A stretch of 9,299 nt of DNA from Bacteroidia bacterium (GCA_022402405.1 JAKRSG010000270.1:1-9299); one strand, 5' to 3'. Numbered from the stretch's first letter, positions 1 to 6,500 are shown. Notes: a model not told the origin generated them from the sequence alone. Made by a program: numbers and translations.

Positions 1-290
1 AACTTACAAAAGGCAGCAAGGCCTACAGCGCCTACGAAAAAACCAAAATCAATGAGCGTCATCGTCACCGTTTCGAATTTAACAATAACTATGTTAAAGA
101 TTTTGAATCCAATGGTATGCAAATTACAGGTATTAACCCAGATACTAAACTAGCAGAAATTGTAGAAATTAAGTCGCATCCTTATTTTGTTGGGGTGCAG
201 TTTCACCCAGAATATAAAAGTACAGTGTTAAATCCACACCCGCTTTTTATTAAGTTTATTAAGGCTGCCGTGCAGTTTAGCCAAAGCTAG
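1..290 (+). CDS. pyrG: CTP synthase, C-terminal fragment (5' end outside window)
   Basis: This is the last 95 codons of CTP synthase, read from base 3 to a TAG at 288-290. The enzyme makes CTP from UTP using ATP and glutamine-derived ammonia, the last step of de novo pyrimidine nucleotide synthesis in the cytoplasm. The visible part is the end of the class I glutamine amidotransferase domain. It contains the family motif INERHRHRFEFNN (bases 48-86) and the segment HPYFVGVQFHPEYKS. In that segment, His (204-206) and Glu (210-212) are the second and third members of the Cys-His-Glu catalytic triad; the Cys lies upstream of the window. The tail KAAVQFSQS is of normal length, so the gene ends intact. 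A hairpin terminator follows 31 bases after the stop, so pyrG and the next gene yidC are probably separate transcripts even though they are adjacent, as they often are in Bacteroidota. Identification is secure. Confidence 0.97.
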   Translation, partial: LTKGSKAYSAYEKTKINERHRHRFEFNNNYVKDFESNGMQITGINPDTKLAEIVEIKSHPYFVGVQFHPEYKSTVLNPHPLFIKFIKAAVQFSQS

Positions 291-321
291 GCCTGAACCA
301 ACATCAACATATTGTTTCCAA

Positions 322-361
322 AGGTAATTCTTCTATAATATTTAGAAGAATTGCCTATTTT
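322..361 (+). terminator. Intrinsic terminator of pyrG
   Basis: The arms 322-335 and 343-356 pair over 14 bp with one G-U wobble; the inner 10 bp (326-335 with 343-352) are perfect. The loop is TAATATT, and the stem is followed by ATTTT at 357-361. It lies just after pyrG and before yidC. A longer yidC reading frame would begin at 351 inside the descending arm, which is one reason to prefer the yidC start at 384. Confidence 0.8.
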
Positions 362-383
362 CGCCCCGCTTTTAATAAATACA

Positions 384-2198
384 ATGGATAGAAATTCGAT
401 CATCGGGCTAGGGTTAATATTTGCTATATTAATCACGTTTGCCTACATCAATCAGCCTTCTCCTGAAGAAATTCAGGCAGCAAAAATCAAACAGGATTCT
501 ATAAACCTAGTGCGTATCCAACAGGATAGTATCGCCTTGGCTTCGGTTCAAACCGAAAAGAAAATGGCCGAAATAGCGCCTAAATTAATTGATAGTTCTG
601 CAAAAATAAATGCCTTTGGTTATTTTGCTAATTTCTCCGAAGGAGCAAACGAGTTTACGAGCATAGAAAATGATGAACTTAAATTAAAAATAGCCAATAA
701 AGGGGGCAGAATCTTCCAAGTTGAGTTAAAAAATTACAAAAGGTCTGATGGTTCTCCGCTTGTATTACTAGACGGTGAAGAAAACGATTTTTCTTATGGT
801 TTTGCCACGCGTGATGCAAAGGCGATCTCAACCAAAGATTTGTATTTTACGCCAAAATTAAGTGCCGACGGGAAATCGGTAATCATGCAGTTAAAACTTT
901 CTGATGAGCAAATAATTGAGCACCATATTGGGTTTAGCGAAAATCAAAACTTGGTTGATTTTAAAATTAAATTAACAGGAATGAACGAGATTATTGCTCC
1001 AAACAATAATTTCTTAGACTTAAGCTGGAAGCAAAACATCTTGCACCAAGAAAAAACGCACGATGCCGAGAAAAATACTACCACTATTTATTATCGTTAT
1101 ACCAACGAAGACCCAGATTACATTAGCGAAACCAAGGATTTAAAAGAGGATATCAAAACACCTCTTCAATGGATATCATACAAACAGCAGTATTTTAATA
1201 GCTCTTTATTAAGTGCTGATAATTTTGATAATGCTAGCCTAGAAACCAAATCTGATGAATCTAAGAAATATGTAAAAGTATTAACCTCTAATATTGGATT
1301 AACGTTCAATCATACTGCCAACCAAGAATATAATATGCAGTTTTATTTTGGTCCAAACCACTATAAATCTCTGCAAAAAGTAGGTGTTAACCTCGAAAAA
1401 ATTGTACCAATGGGTTGGGGAATCTTTGGCTGGGTTAACAAGCTTTTGACTGTAAACGTATTTTATTTCTTGAGTCAGTATATTTCCAATTTTGGTATTA
1501 TTATCTTGTTACTTACGCTAATCGTTAAAACTATCTTGTTTCCTTTGGTTTATAAATCGTATAAGTCGTCGGCAAAAATGCGTGTTCTTAAACCAGAAAT
1601 GGATGAGATAAAAGTCAAGTACGGCAACGATATGGCTAAAATGCAGCAAGAAAATATGAAGCTATACAGAAAAGCTGGCGTAAACCCAATGGGTGGATGT
1701 TTGCCTGTATTACTTCAAATGCCTATCTTAATTGCTATGTTCCAGTTCTTCCCAAGCTCGTTCGAACTTAGACAGCAAGCATTCTTATGGAGCCCTGATT
1801 TATCAACTTATGATAGTATTCTCAATCTTGGCTTTGAAATTCCTTTCTATGGCGACCACGTGAGTTTGTTTACGTTGTTAATGACAGTTTCAACATTGGT
1901 TTATACCATGTACAATAATCAAATGACTGGTGTTACCGGACAAATGAAAATCATTTCTTACCTTATGCCAATCATGTTCTTAGGCTTCTTTAATAACTAC
2001 GCAAGTGGTTTAACATACTATTATTTCTTGTCGAACTTATTTACTATTGGTCAGCAATTATTAATTCGCCAATTTGTAGATGATAAAGCCTTACATGCTC
2101 AAATTCAGGAAAACAAAAAGAAGCCTGTTACCAAATCGAAATTCCAGCAAAAACTAGAAGAAATGGCCAAAAAGCGTGGCTTTGATCCTAATAAATAA
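384..2198 (+). CDS. yidC: Membrane protein insertase YidC
   Basis: This encodes a 604-residue YidC/Oxa1-family insertase, which inserts and folds inner-membrane proteins alone or with the Sec translocon. The start at 384 gives MDRNSIIGLGLIF, the usual N-terminus in Bacteroidota. The open frame extends to 351, but that start sits inside the pyrG terminator. Residues about 5-23 form the N-terminal membrane anchor. A lysine/glutamate-rich linker follows, then the large periplasmic domain (roughly 90-340). The conserved C-terminal insertase core runs from about 345 to 570 with five membrane segments. Family hallmarks are the cytoplasmic hairpin SSAKMRVLKPEM, the segment KAGVNPMGGCLPVLLQMPI and the end TYYYFLSNLFTIGQQ. 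The groove arginine of E. coli YidC (R366) is replaced by Lys382 in LIVKTILFPL. This keeps the positive charge and is not a sign of damage. The basic tail KKKPVTKSKF could contact ribosomes. No Shine-Dalgarno is visible (AATAAATACA before ATG). Length is normal for the phylum. Confidence 0.97.
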   Translation: MDRNSIIGLGLIFAILITFAYINQPSPEEIQAAKIKQDSINLVRIQQDSIALASVQTEKKMAEIAPKLIDSSAKINAFGYFANFSEGANEFTSIENDELKLKIANKGGRIFQVELKNYKRSDGSPLVLLDGEENDFSYGFATRDAKAISTKDLYFTPKLSADGKSVIMQLKLSDEQIIEHHIGFSENQNLVDFKIKLTGMNEIIAPNNNFLDLSWKQNILHQEKTHDAEKNTTTIYYRYTNEDPDYISETKDLKEDIKTPLQWISYKQQYFNSSLLSADNFDNASLETKSDESKKYVKVLTSNIGLTFNHTANQEYNMQFYFGPNHYKSLQKVGVNLEKIVPMGWGIFGWVNKLLTVNVFYFLSQYISNFGIIILLLTLIVKTILFPLVYKSYKSSAKMRVLKPEMDEIKVKYGNDMAKMQQENMKLYRKAGVNPMGGCLPVLLQMPILIAMFQFFPSSFELRQQAFLWSPDLSTYDSILNLGFEIPFYGDHVSLFTLLMTVSTLVYTMYNNQMTGVTGQMKIISYLMPIMFLGFFNNYASGLTYYYFLSNLFTIGQQLLIRQFVDDKALHAQIQENKKKPVTKSKFQQKLEEMAKKRGFDPNK

Positions 2199-2202
2199 AT
2201 GG

Positions 2203-2250
2203 AATAAATGTATACCATTTTTGTCTAAATGGTATACATTTATTTTTTCT
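2203..2250. terminator. Bidirectional terminator between convergent yidC and THI5-like gene
   Basis: The arms 2203-2220 and 2227-2244 are perfectly complementary over 18 bp with a six-base loop TTGTCT. On the plus strand the stem runs into six T at 2243-2248, so it should end yidC transcription 4 bases after its stop. On the minus strand the stem is followed by TTCCATTTATTTATT, a weaker U-rich tail that can serve the convergent gene ending at 2256. One hairpin therefore separates two convergent transcripts in a gap of only 57 bases. Confidence 0.88.
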
Positions 2251-2255
2251 TAAAC

Positions 2256-3167
2256 TCATTGAAATAGGTCGTTTGTATATAAGGGTTGGTTCAAAATTAT
2301 GTCCGACTCAAGATTATTTTCAACTATCCACTTTAAAAATAAATCTACTCTTTCTTTATCCATTTTGCCAGCACTATGCTCATCGCCGAAAAATGGCACG
2401 GTATAGCTAATTGATTTAGATAAATTTATATTCACCTGATCATATTCTGTAAGGTGTTTCTTTAATATTTCTTCTGCATGTGTCAAGTTTTCTTTTGCAT
2501 AAAGAAATCCTCTTTTACTTTGCTCTACAAATTTTTGGTAAGCGTTAACATTACTAGCTATAGCCTCTTTTCTGCAAACTACCACAGGTGAGTATGAGTA
2601 AGGAATATGATAATCTTTCATTTTAAAATGAGTAAGGCTAATGTTTTTTCCTTCAGCTTCAATTCCTTCCCAATTATCAAATATCCATGTGGCATTGGCC
2701 TCACCAGAAAGTAATGTATTCCAAATTCCTAATTTCGTTGGATATTCAATTTTAATATTTCCTATGCCTTGGTTGTTTCTTATCATACTTTTAACAATCT
2801 CATCTTCATAACGAGCTTTGTATGATGCGTAAATTTTGCCGTCTAATTGTTTAGGGCTTTTTATTCGACTACTCGTTAAACAAGCAATGCTACTAAGGTC
2901 TTCCTGAAGTATGGCATATATCGCAAGAGCTTCCACCTTGTTTTTTTTGGTATTTAAACTGATAACAGTTTCAAATGGTGCAATAGCGAAATCTACCTCC
3001 TTTTCGGCTAATTTTTTACCAGGAGTTTTTTCGTAATTATCAACTCTTGGATCAATGATTTCTAAATGGATTCCATTCTTTTCATAGAAACCTAATTCGT
3101 TGGCAATGAAAAAGCCAATATGGTTTGTGTTAGGTGTCCAATCTAAAGCTAGTTTTAAGTTTGTCAT
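2256..3167 (-). CDS. NMT1/THI5-like substrate-binding-fold protein, predicted cytosolic
   Basis: This is a 303-residue protein of the NMT1/THI5-like family (the type II periplasmic-binding fold of ThiY, SsuA and yeast Thi5). Seen: LALDWTPNTNHIGFF at 6-20, the usual family opening (ligand-cleft loop), then AIAPFETVIS at 61-70, ASYKARYE at 114-121, LGIWNTLLSGEANATWIF at 146-163 and IPYSYSPVVV at 188-197. The chosen start at 3167 places the family N-terminus at residue 1. The frame stays open to 3287, but that would overlap the upstream gene and add basic, unrelated sequence. There is no signal peptide or lipobox cysteine, so the protein is predicted to stay in the cytoplasm; no ABC ATPase or permease gene is nearby. 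Compared with yeast Thi5, the pyridoxal-phosphate lysine and donor histidine positions appear to be Ala and Thr, and there is no CCCFC iron motif, so it is unlikely to be a Thi5-type pyrimidine synthase. It is the second gene of an operon, 16 bases after the DUF6671-like gene. Family is confident; function and ligand are unknown. Confidence 0.85.
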   Translation of the reverse strand: MTNLKLALDWTPNTNHIGFFIANELGFYEKNGIHLEIIDPRVDNYEKTPGKKLAEKEVDFAIAPFETVISLNTKKNKVEALAIYAILQEDLSSIACLTSSRIKSPKQLDGKIYASYKARYEDEIVKSMIRNNQGIGNIKIEYPTKLGIWNTLLSGEANATWIFDNWEGIEAEGKNISLTHFKMKDYHIPYSYSPVVVCRKEAIASNVNAYQKFVEQSKRGFLYAKENLTHAEEILKKHLTEYDQVNINLSKSISYTVPFFGDEHSAGKMDKERVDLFLKWIVENNLESDIILNQPLYTNDLFQ

Positions 3168-3183
3168 TCTTGTGTTTGTACTT

Positions 3184-4020
3184 TTAAGGATTACAATAAT
3201 CGCAATACATTGGGTCCTCTTCTGTTTTTTGGTTTGGGTATAATTGCTCTTTTTCGAAGTTGCATTTTTCACAAACCGATGTAACACTCAGAAGAGAATT
3301 TGTAGGCGAACCACATAGATTACATTTTAGACCTTTTTTTGTTTTTTTTATCGAAAATCCTGGAAAATTGCAAACCGGACAACTAGTATTTATTTTTTGA
3401 ACCAAGTTGTTTGTGGCCTTTTTTATAACTTCTAATCGAGTTGGATTAAACATAGCTCGCATATCCGTTTCTGCATACACTTTTTGATATTTTGAAAACA
3501 ATAATTGGAAAGTGTTAAGCAATTCATCTTTGTCTTGAATACCTTTAACTATATCGATATTTTCTTTAGGTGATTTTCTGAGAATTATAGCATGACTAGG
3601 GAACTTTACAACATTTGCAAATTGCCATAAGTCTGTTTCGCTTGATAGGGTGGCAGCGTTAAAATTGGTCTCAAGACTTATTTCTCTTGAAATGATCTCC
3701 AAATTGTTTTTTTTATCTATTAATAAAAGAATCTCTTCATTGCATGTAAGGAATGGAGATTGTGGATGCGGTCCAAACGAACCTTCGCTGGCAATCCCAA
3801 TTTCGCAATGAGTAAATTCCATGCCTCTTAAACATTTTTGTCTAGCAGCTGAAATGGGATCTAAGGTTCGCTCAATTTCACCGGTAAACGTACCTAAAAA
3901 ATCTGTGTCGTATGTATCATCTGTAAAATAGTTAAGACCTAATTCCTTTTGTAAAATTGGACCAATTACAATTTCTTTTTTGTGTTTACTTGCAATTAAT
4001 ATTTTCCTGTTGTTGAACAT
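3184..4020 (-). CDS. DUF6671-like protein with C-terminal zinc-ribbon cysteines
   Basis: This is a 278-residue cytoplasmic protein of unknown function that resembles the DUF6671 family from memory of its motifs. Seen: an N-terminal half starting KILIASKHKKEIVIG, an acidic stretch DDTYDTDFLGTFTGEIER at 34-51, DPISAARQKC at 54-63 and the glycine-rich ASEGSFGPHP at 77-86. A second conserved block, ETDMRAMFNPTR, lies at 184-195. The C-terminal 65 residues carry four CxxC pairs (Cys 214/217, 233/236, 250/253, 273/276), enough for two zinc ribbons or one treble-clef-like module. There is no signal peptide or membrane segment. The order of small-residue motifs in the N-terminal half faintly recalls Maf/ITPase-type nucleotide hydrolases; this is inference only. 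It is the first gene of a two-gene minus-strand operon with the cytosolic THI5-like protein, 16 bases apart, so the two probably act in one process. The start at 4020 is the only sensible ATG and lies 27 bases from a terminator hairpin of the preceding operon. Confidence 0.8.
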   Translation of the reverse strand: MFNNRKILIASKHKKEIVIGPILQKELGLNYFTDDTYDTDFLGTFTGEIERTLDPISAARQKCLRGMEFTHCEIGIASEGSFGPHPQSPFLTCNEEILLLIDKKNNLEIISREISLETNFNAATLSSETDLWQFANVVKFPSHAIILRKSPKENIDIVKGIQDKDELLNTFQLLFSKYQKVYAETDMRAMFNPTRLEVIKKATNNLVQKINTSCPVCNFPGFSIKKTKKGLKCNLCGSPTNSLLSVTSVCEKCNFEKEQLYPNQKTEEDPMYCDYCNP

Positions 4021-4039
4021 ATAAGTAACAGCTAAATGT

Positions 4040-4068
4040 CAAAAAATAAAAAACCCAATCTATGGCAA
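4040..4068 (-). promoter_or_regulatory. Possible Bacteroidota-type promoter of the DUF6671-like operon
   Basis: On the minus strand a CTTG element (its TTG at 4066-4068) is followed after 17 bases by TATTTTTTG (4040-4048), close to the TTTG / TAnnTTTG promoter pattern of Bacteroidota but with one extra base in the second box. Transcription would begin near 4033, about 12 bases before the ATG. The elements lie inside and just after the terminator hairpin of the upstream operon, so the T-run may belong to that terminator only. The case is weak. Confidence 0.25.
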
Positions 4069-4085
4069 GTAGATTGGGTTTTTTT
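4040..4085 (-). terminator. Strong hairpin terminator after the tyrS-flavin reductase operon
   Basis: The arms 4048-4062 and 4070-4084 pair perfectly over 15 bp, with CCCAATCTA as the GC-containing core and a seven-base loop. On the minus strand the hairpin leads into TTTTTTATTTTTTG, a classic U-run. It would stop transcripts coming from tyrS and the flavin reductase gene before they enter the DUF6671-like gene. The plus-strand tail (T at 4079-4085) is also U-rich, but no plus-strand gene precedes it. The hairpin lies about 215 bases downstream of the flavin reductase stop codon. Confidence 0.85.
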
Positions 4086-4103
4086 ATAGTATCAAGTAAA
4101 ATG

Positions 4104-4132
4104 ATTTTAGATATATCTCTTTTATCTAAAAT
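4104..4132. repeat. 10-bp inverted repeat in noncoding stretch
   Basis: ATTTTAGATA (4104-4113) pairs perfectly with TATCTAAAAT (4123-4132) across a nine-base loop. No T-run follows on either strand and the stem holds a single G-C pair at its middle, so it is a poor terminator. It could be an operator-like site or chance in AT-rich DNA. Confidence 0.45.
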
Positions 4133-4140
4133 ATTGCCAA

Positions 4141-4222
4141 AAGGAGCTTTTAAAGCATTTTAATTTAAAATTTAAATGATAATCAGCACACTAAATATTA
4201 AAATTGTTTTAAAAAGCACCTT
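4141..4222. repeat. Long imperfect inverted repeat, possibly a MITE-like remnant or structured RNA
   Basis: The left arm begins AAGGAGCTTTTAAAGC and the right arm, read on the minus strand, begins AAGGTGCTTTTTAAAACA. Both continue into ATTTTAAT. Allowing two mismatches and three single-base bulges, about 25 positions pair over arms 4141-4168 and 4193-4222, enclosing a loop of roughly 24 bases that includes AATCAGCACAC. There is no open frame of note. The arrangement could be a folded RNA in the 3' region of the flavin reductase transcript, or terminal inverted repeats of a very small dead element. No target-site duplication was recognised. Confidence 0.5.
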
Positions 4223-4230
4223 CGCCATCA

Positions 4231-4291
4231 AAAAGTGTCTTATTTTTAGGAATCAATTCCCAGAAATAATACATCTTTTTTAGACACTTTT
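4231..4291. repeat. AAAAGTGTCT inverted repeat just after flavin reductase stop
   Basis: AAAAGTGTCT (4231-4240) and AGACACTTTT (4282-4291) are perfect reverse complements 41 bases apart. The interval contains a smaller palindrome GGAATCAATTCC (4249-4260). The right arm lies 8 bases downstream of the flavin reductase stop on the minus strand. The hairpin could protect the 3' end of that mRNA or be a paired protein-binding site. The long loop and short tail of T make a standard terminator unlikely. Confidence 0.45.
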
Positions 4292-4298
4292 GTACACT

Positions 4299-5186
4299 CT
4301 AGCTCAATAGAACTTTCCAAGCCTCCTGAATTTGGGAGTTTAATAAAAGTTCCTGAGCCAATTTGTGTTTTAAGGTGTTTTTATCTTCTCTCGAAATATC
4401 TGCTTGTAAAATATTCCAAAGCTCTTTATTCATTCTCTGATAAATAGCTATGCTATCTTGGTCTGGCAACTGCTCCACATTGGCAAGCATGCCTAAACTA
4501 TTTCCAGTTAATATCTTGCTGTTTTTAATTTCTTCAGAAAGGTTATCGAAACCAATGCCTAGGTTTTTAGCAGGCTTTGGCACCTCAAACAAGGCATTTC
4601 CGCTAGCCCTAACATACCAATCGCTTCCACATCGTCCAACTAAATCTATTTTATGCTGGTCTATTTTTCCGTCTGCTGTAAGCACATCAGGCGAAATATG
4701 CATCAAAACCATCTCAGCAATAATCAAATTCCCAGCGCCTCCTTCTTTGCCTGTTTCTATTATATCAACCACTTTGCATTCAAATTGCACCGGACTTTCC
4801 TTAACCCTAAATGGTTTTACCAATTTAGAAGGAATAGGTGTGAAGCCAGCTTTTTCAAATTCGTTTACGCCTTTTGGATACTCGCAACTAGCCAAACTCA
4901 TTTGCTGAACCATAGCATAATTTACCACGTTAATTACCACCTCTTTTATTTCCATCACATTTTCTAAGGTGTGTTTTATCGTATTATCTCTCACTCTTCG
5001 GGCAGGCGAAAAAATAAAACGGGTTGGGTTCGAACCAAATACGTTAAAAAAACTAAACGGACTCAAATTTGGGTTTCCATCAGCATCAATAGTGCTGGCA
5101 AAGCATATTGGGCGCGGTGCCACAGCCGTTAATAATGCATTATGAAATTCTGCCAATGGCAGATCTTTTGGAGCAATTGTTCTCAT
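4299..5186 (-). CDS. Flavin reductase-like FMN-binding split-barrel protein with C-terminal extension
   Basis: This 295-residue protein has a flavin reductase-like domain (FMN-binding split barrel) at about residues 10-200. Seen: AVAPRPICFASTIDADGNPN at 21-40, LSPFSFFNVFGSNP at 41-54 and ISPDVLTADGKID at 164-176, the usual family landmarks around the flavin site. Members bind FMN and reduce it with NAD(P)H, or act as partner flavoproteins; the physiological substrate here cannot be told. Residues about 205-295 are extra compared with the roughly 200-residue core. They look helical and charged (for example LSEEIKNSK and REDKNTLKHKLAQELLL), with no cysteine or metal motif. There is no signal peptide, so it is cytoplasmic. 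The gene begins 12 bases after the tyrS stop, so the two are likely co-transcribed. The ATG at 5186 gives the family N-terminus; the upstream sequence TAAAAAACTAAAATA has no Shine-Dalgarno. The gene is intact. Confidence 0.9.
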   Translation of the reverse strand: MRTIAPKDLPLAEFHNALLTAVAPRPICFASTIDADGNPNLSPFSFFNVFGSNPTRFIFSPARRVRDNTIKHTLENVMEIKEVVINVVNYAMVQQMSLASCEYPKGVNEFEKAGFTPIPSKLVKPFRVKESPVQFECKVVDIIETGKEGGAGNLIIAEMVLMHISPDVLTADGKIDQHKIDLVGRCGSDWYVRASGNALFEVPKPAKNLGIGFDNLSEEIKNSKILTGNSLGMLANVEQLPDQDSIAIYQRMNKELWNILQADISREDKNTLKHKLAQELLLNSQIQEAWKVLLS

Positions 5187-5198
5187 TATTTTAGTTTT

Positions 5199-6485
5199 TT
5201 ATGCAACAATAAATAAGAAGTAATTCTTCTTTCCTTTTTGTATAATCAGGTATTTTTGGTTTATCAAATGTTCTGTCTGAACCAATAAATTAAGGTCTTC
5301 TATTTTCTGTTTATTGATTCCCACGCCTCCACCTTGAAGCATTTTTCTGGCCTCTCCTTTGGAAGGAAAAACAGTACTTTTTTCTGTTAATAAATCTATA
5401 ATAGCTATTCCATTTTCTAATTCTGCTAATGAAATATTAAAGCTTGGAACGCCTTCAAAAACTGCTAAAAAGGTTTCTTCATCCAATGAAGCAAATGCCT
5501 CTTGAGTTGCGTTTCCAAAAAGAATATTACTGGCGGCAACACTACTCTCATAAGCTTCTTCCGAATGTACCATGCAGGTAATTTCTTTGGCTAAGGCTTT
5601 TTGTAAAGTACGCAAATGGGGTGCTTCGGCGTGCTGTTTTTCTAGTTCTTCTATTTGTTCTTGGTTCAACAAGGTAAATATTCTAATCCATGCAGCTGCA
5701 TCGGCATCGCTTGCGTTCAGCCAAAATTGATAGAATTTGTATGGTGATGTTCTGGCTGGGTCGAGCCAAATGGCGCCACTCTCGGTTTTTCCAAACTTGG
5801 TTCCATCTGCTTTTTTAATAAGTTGTGTGGTTAAGGCAAATGCTTCTCCTTGGGCTTTTCTACGAATAAGCTCAGTTCCGGTTACAATATTGCCCCATTG
5901 ATCGCTACCGCCCATTTGTATTTTGCAATTGTGCTCTTTCCATAAATGATAGAAATCAAAGCCTTGAACCAATTGATAAGAAAACTCTGTAAAACTCATG
6001 CCTGTATCGCCTTCGAGTCTTTTCTTCACAGAGTCTTTTGCCATCATGTAGTTTACGGTTAAATGTTTTCCAACATCTCTAATAAATGTTAAAAAACTCA
6101 TGCCTTTAAACCAATCGTAGTTATTTACCATAACGGCATCGTTAGCACCTGTGCCAAAAGTTAAAAACTTACTCAATTGCTTTTCTATGCAAGCAACATT
6201 ATGAAACAAAATATCCTCTGATAATAAATTACGTTCTGCCGATTTACCGCTTGGATCACCCACCATTCCGGTGGCTCCACCCACTAAAACATATGGTTTG
6301 TGTCCAGCACGTTGAAAATGAATTAAGGTCATTATTTGGGTTAAATGACCCACATGTAAACTATCGGCTGTTGGGTCAAACCCAATATAACCAGAGCTAA
6401 TTTCTTTAGATAATTGTTCTTCGGTGCCAGGCATAATATCATGCAACATGCCGCGCCATTTCATTTCTTCCACAAAATTTGTCAT
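5199..6485 (-). CDS. tyrS: Tyrosyl-tRNA synthetase
   Basis: This 428-residue class I aminoacyl-tRNA synthetase attaches tyrosine to tRNA-Tyr using ATP. Seen: the HIGH-type ATP motif as HVGH at 44-47 within FDPTADSLHVGHL, the KMSKS-type loop as KFGKT at 230-234, and the tyrosine-pocket helix YQLVQGFDF at 170-178 (Tyr170, Gln174, Asp177). The segment MGGSDQWGNIVTG is at 191-203. An S4-like RNA-binding domain occupies about 360-428, with SKGEARKMLQGGGVGIN at its start. The start at 6485 (MTNFVEEMKWRGML) matches TyrRS N-termini. The open frame reaches 6593, but that would cover the divergent promoter and part of the neighbouring gene. It is first in an operon with the flavin reductase-like gene. 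No T-box leader is possible in the 65 bases upstream, so regulation by tRNA-Tyr charging through that route is not expected. The gene is complete, with all catalytic landmarks present. Confidence 0.97.
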   Translation of the reverse strand: MTNFVEEMKWRGMLHDIMPGTEEQLSKEISSGYIGFDPTADSLHVGHLTQIMTLIHFQRAGHKPYVLVGGATGMVGDPSGKSAERNLLSEDILFHNVACIEKQLSKFLTFGTGANDAVMVNNYDWFKGMSFLTFIRDVGKHLTVNYMMAKDSVKKRLEGDTGMSFTEFSYQLVQGFDFYHLWKEHNCKIQMGGSDQWGNIVTGTELIRRKAQGEAFALTTQLIKKADGTKFGKTESGAIWLDPARTSPYKFYQFWLNASDADAAAWIRIFTLLNQEQIEELEKQHAEAPHLRTLQKALAKEITCMVHSEEAYESSVAASNILFGNATQEAFASLDEETFLAVFEGVPSFNISLAELENGIAIIDLLTEKSTVFPSKGEARKMLQGGGVGINKQKIEDLNLLVQTEHLINQKYLIIQKGKKNYFLFIVA

Positions 6486-6500
6486 GCCGCGAAAATAGGA

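Larger units (their letters stand above)
4086..4298. other. Noncoding stretch between flavin reductase gene and its distal terminator
   Basis: This very AT-rich interval has no credible gene on either strand. It holds three separate inverted repeats, listed individually, and lies downstream of the flavin reductase stop codon and before the terminator at 4040-4085. If the operon is transcribed through to that terminator, these repeats form a structured 3' untranslated region of about 250 bases. Confidence 0.6.

Noticed and set aside
354..364. The 11-mer CCTATTTTCGC shared between the yidC upstream region and the minus strand just before tyrS (about 6488-6498)
   Set aside because: Many shared 11-mers are expected by chance between the two strands of a 9-kb AT-rich window, and the spacing to any upstream promoter box does not fit in either place.
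351..383. Longer yidC start giving MPIFAPLLINT before MDRNS
   Set aside because: It would start inside the pyrG terminator stem, and the added residues are not found in YidC N-termini.
2256..3167. Reading the THI5-like gene as the binding protein of an ABC importer
   Set aside because: It has no signal peptide or lipobox, and no permease or ATPase gene is present in the window.
3168..3287. Forty-residue N-terminal extension of the THI5-like protein
   Set aside because: It overlaps the coding end of the DUF6671-like gene, including its zinc-ribbon cysteines in another frame, and is basic and low in family resemblance.
4450..4967. Plus-strand open frames of 152 and 104 codons opposite the flavin reductase gene
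   Set aside because: They lie fully antisense to a well-conserved coding sequence, show no family motifs, and have the composition expected of a shadow frame.
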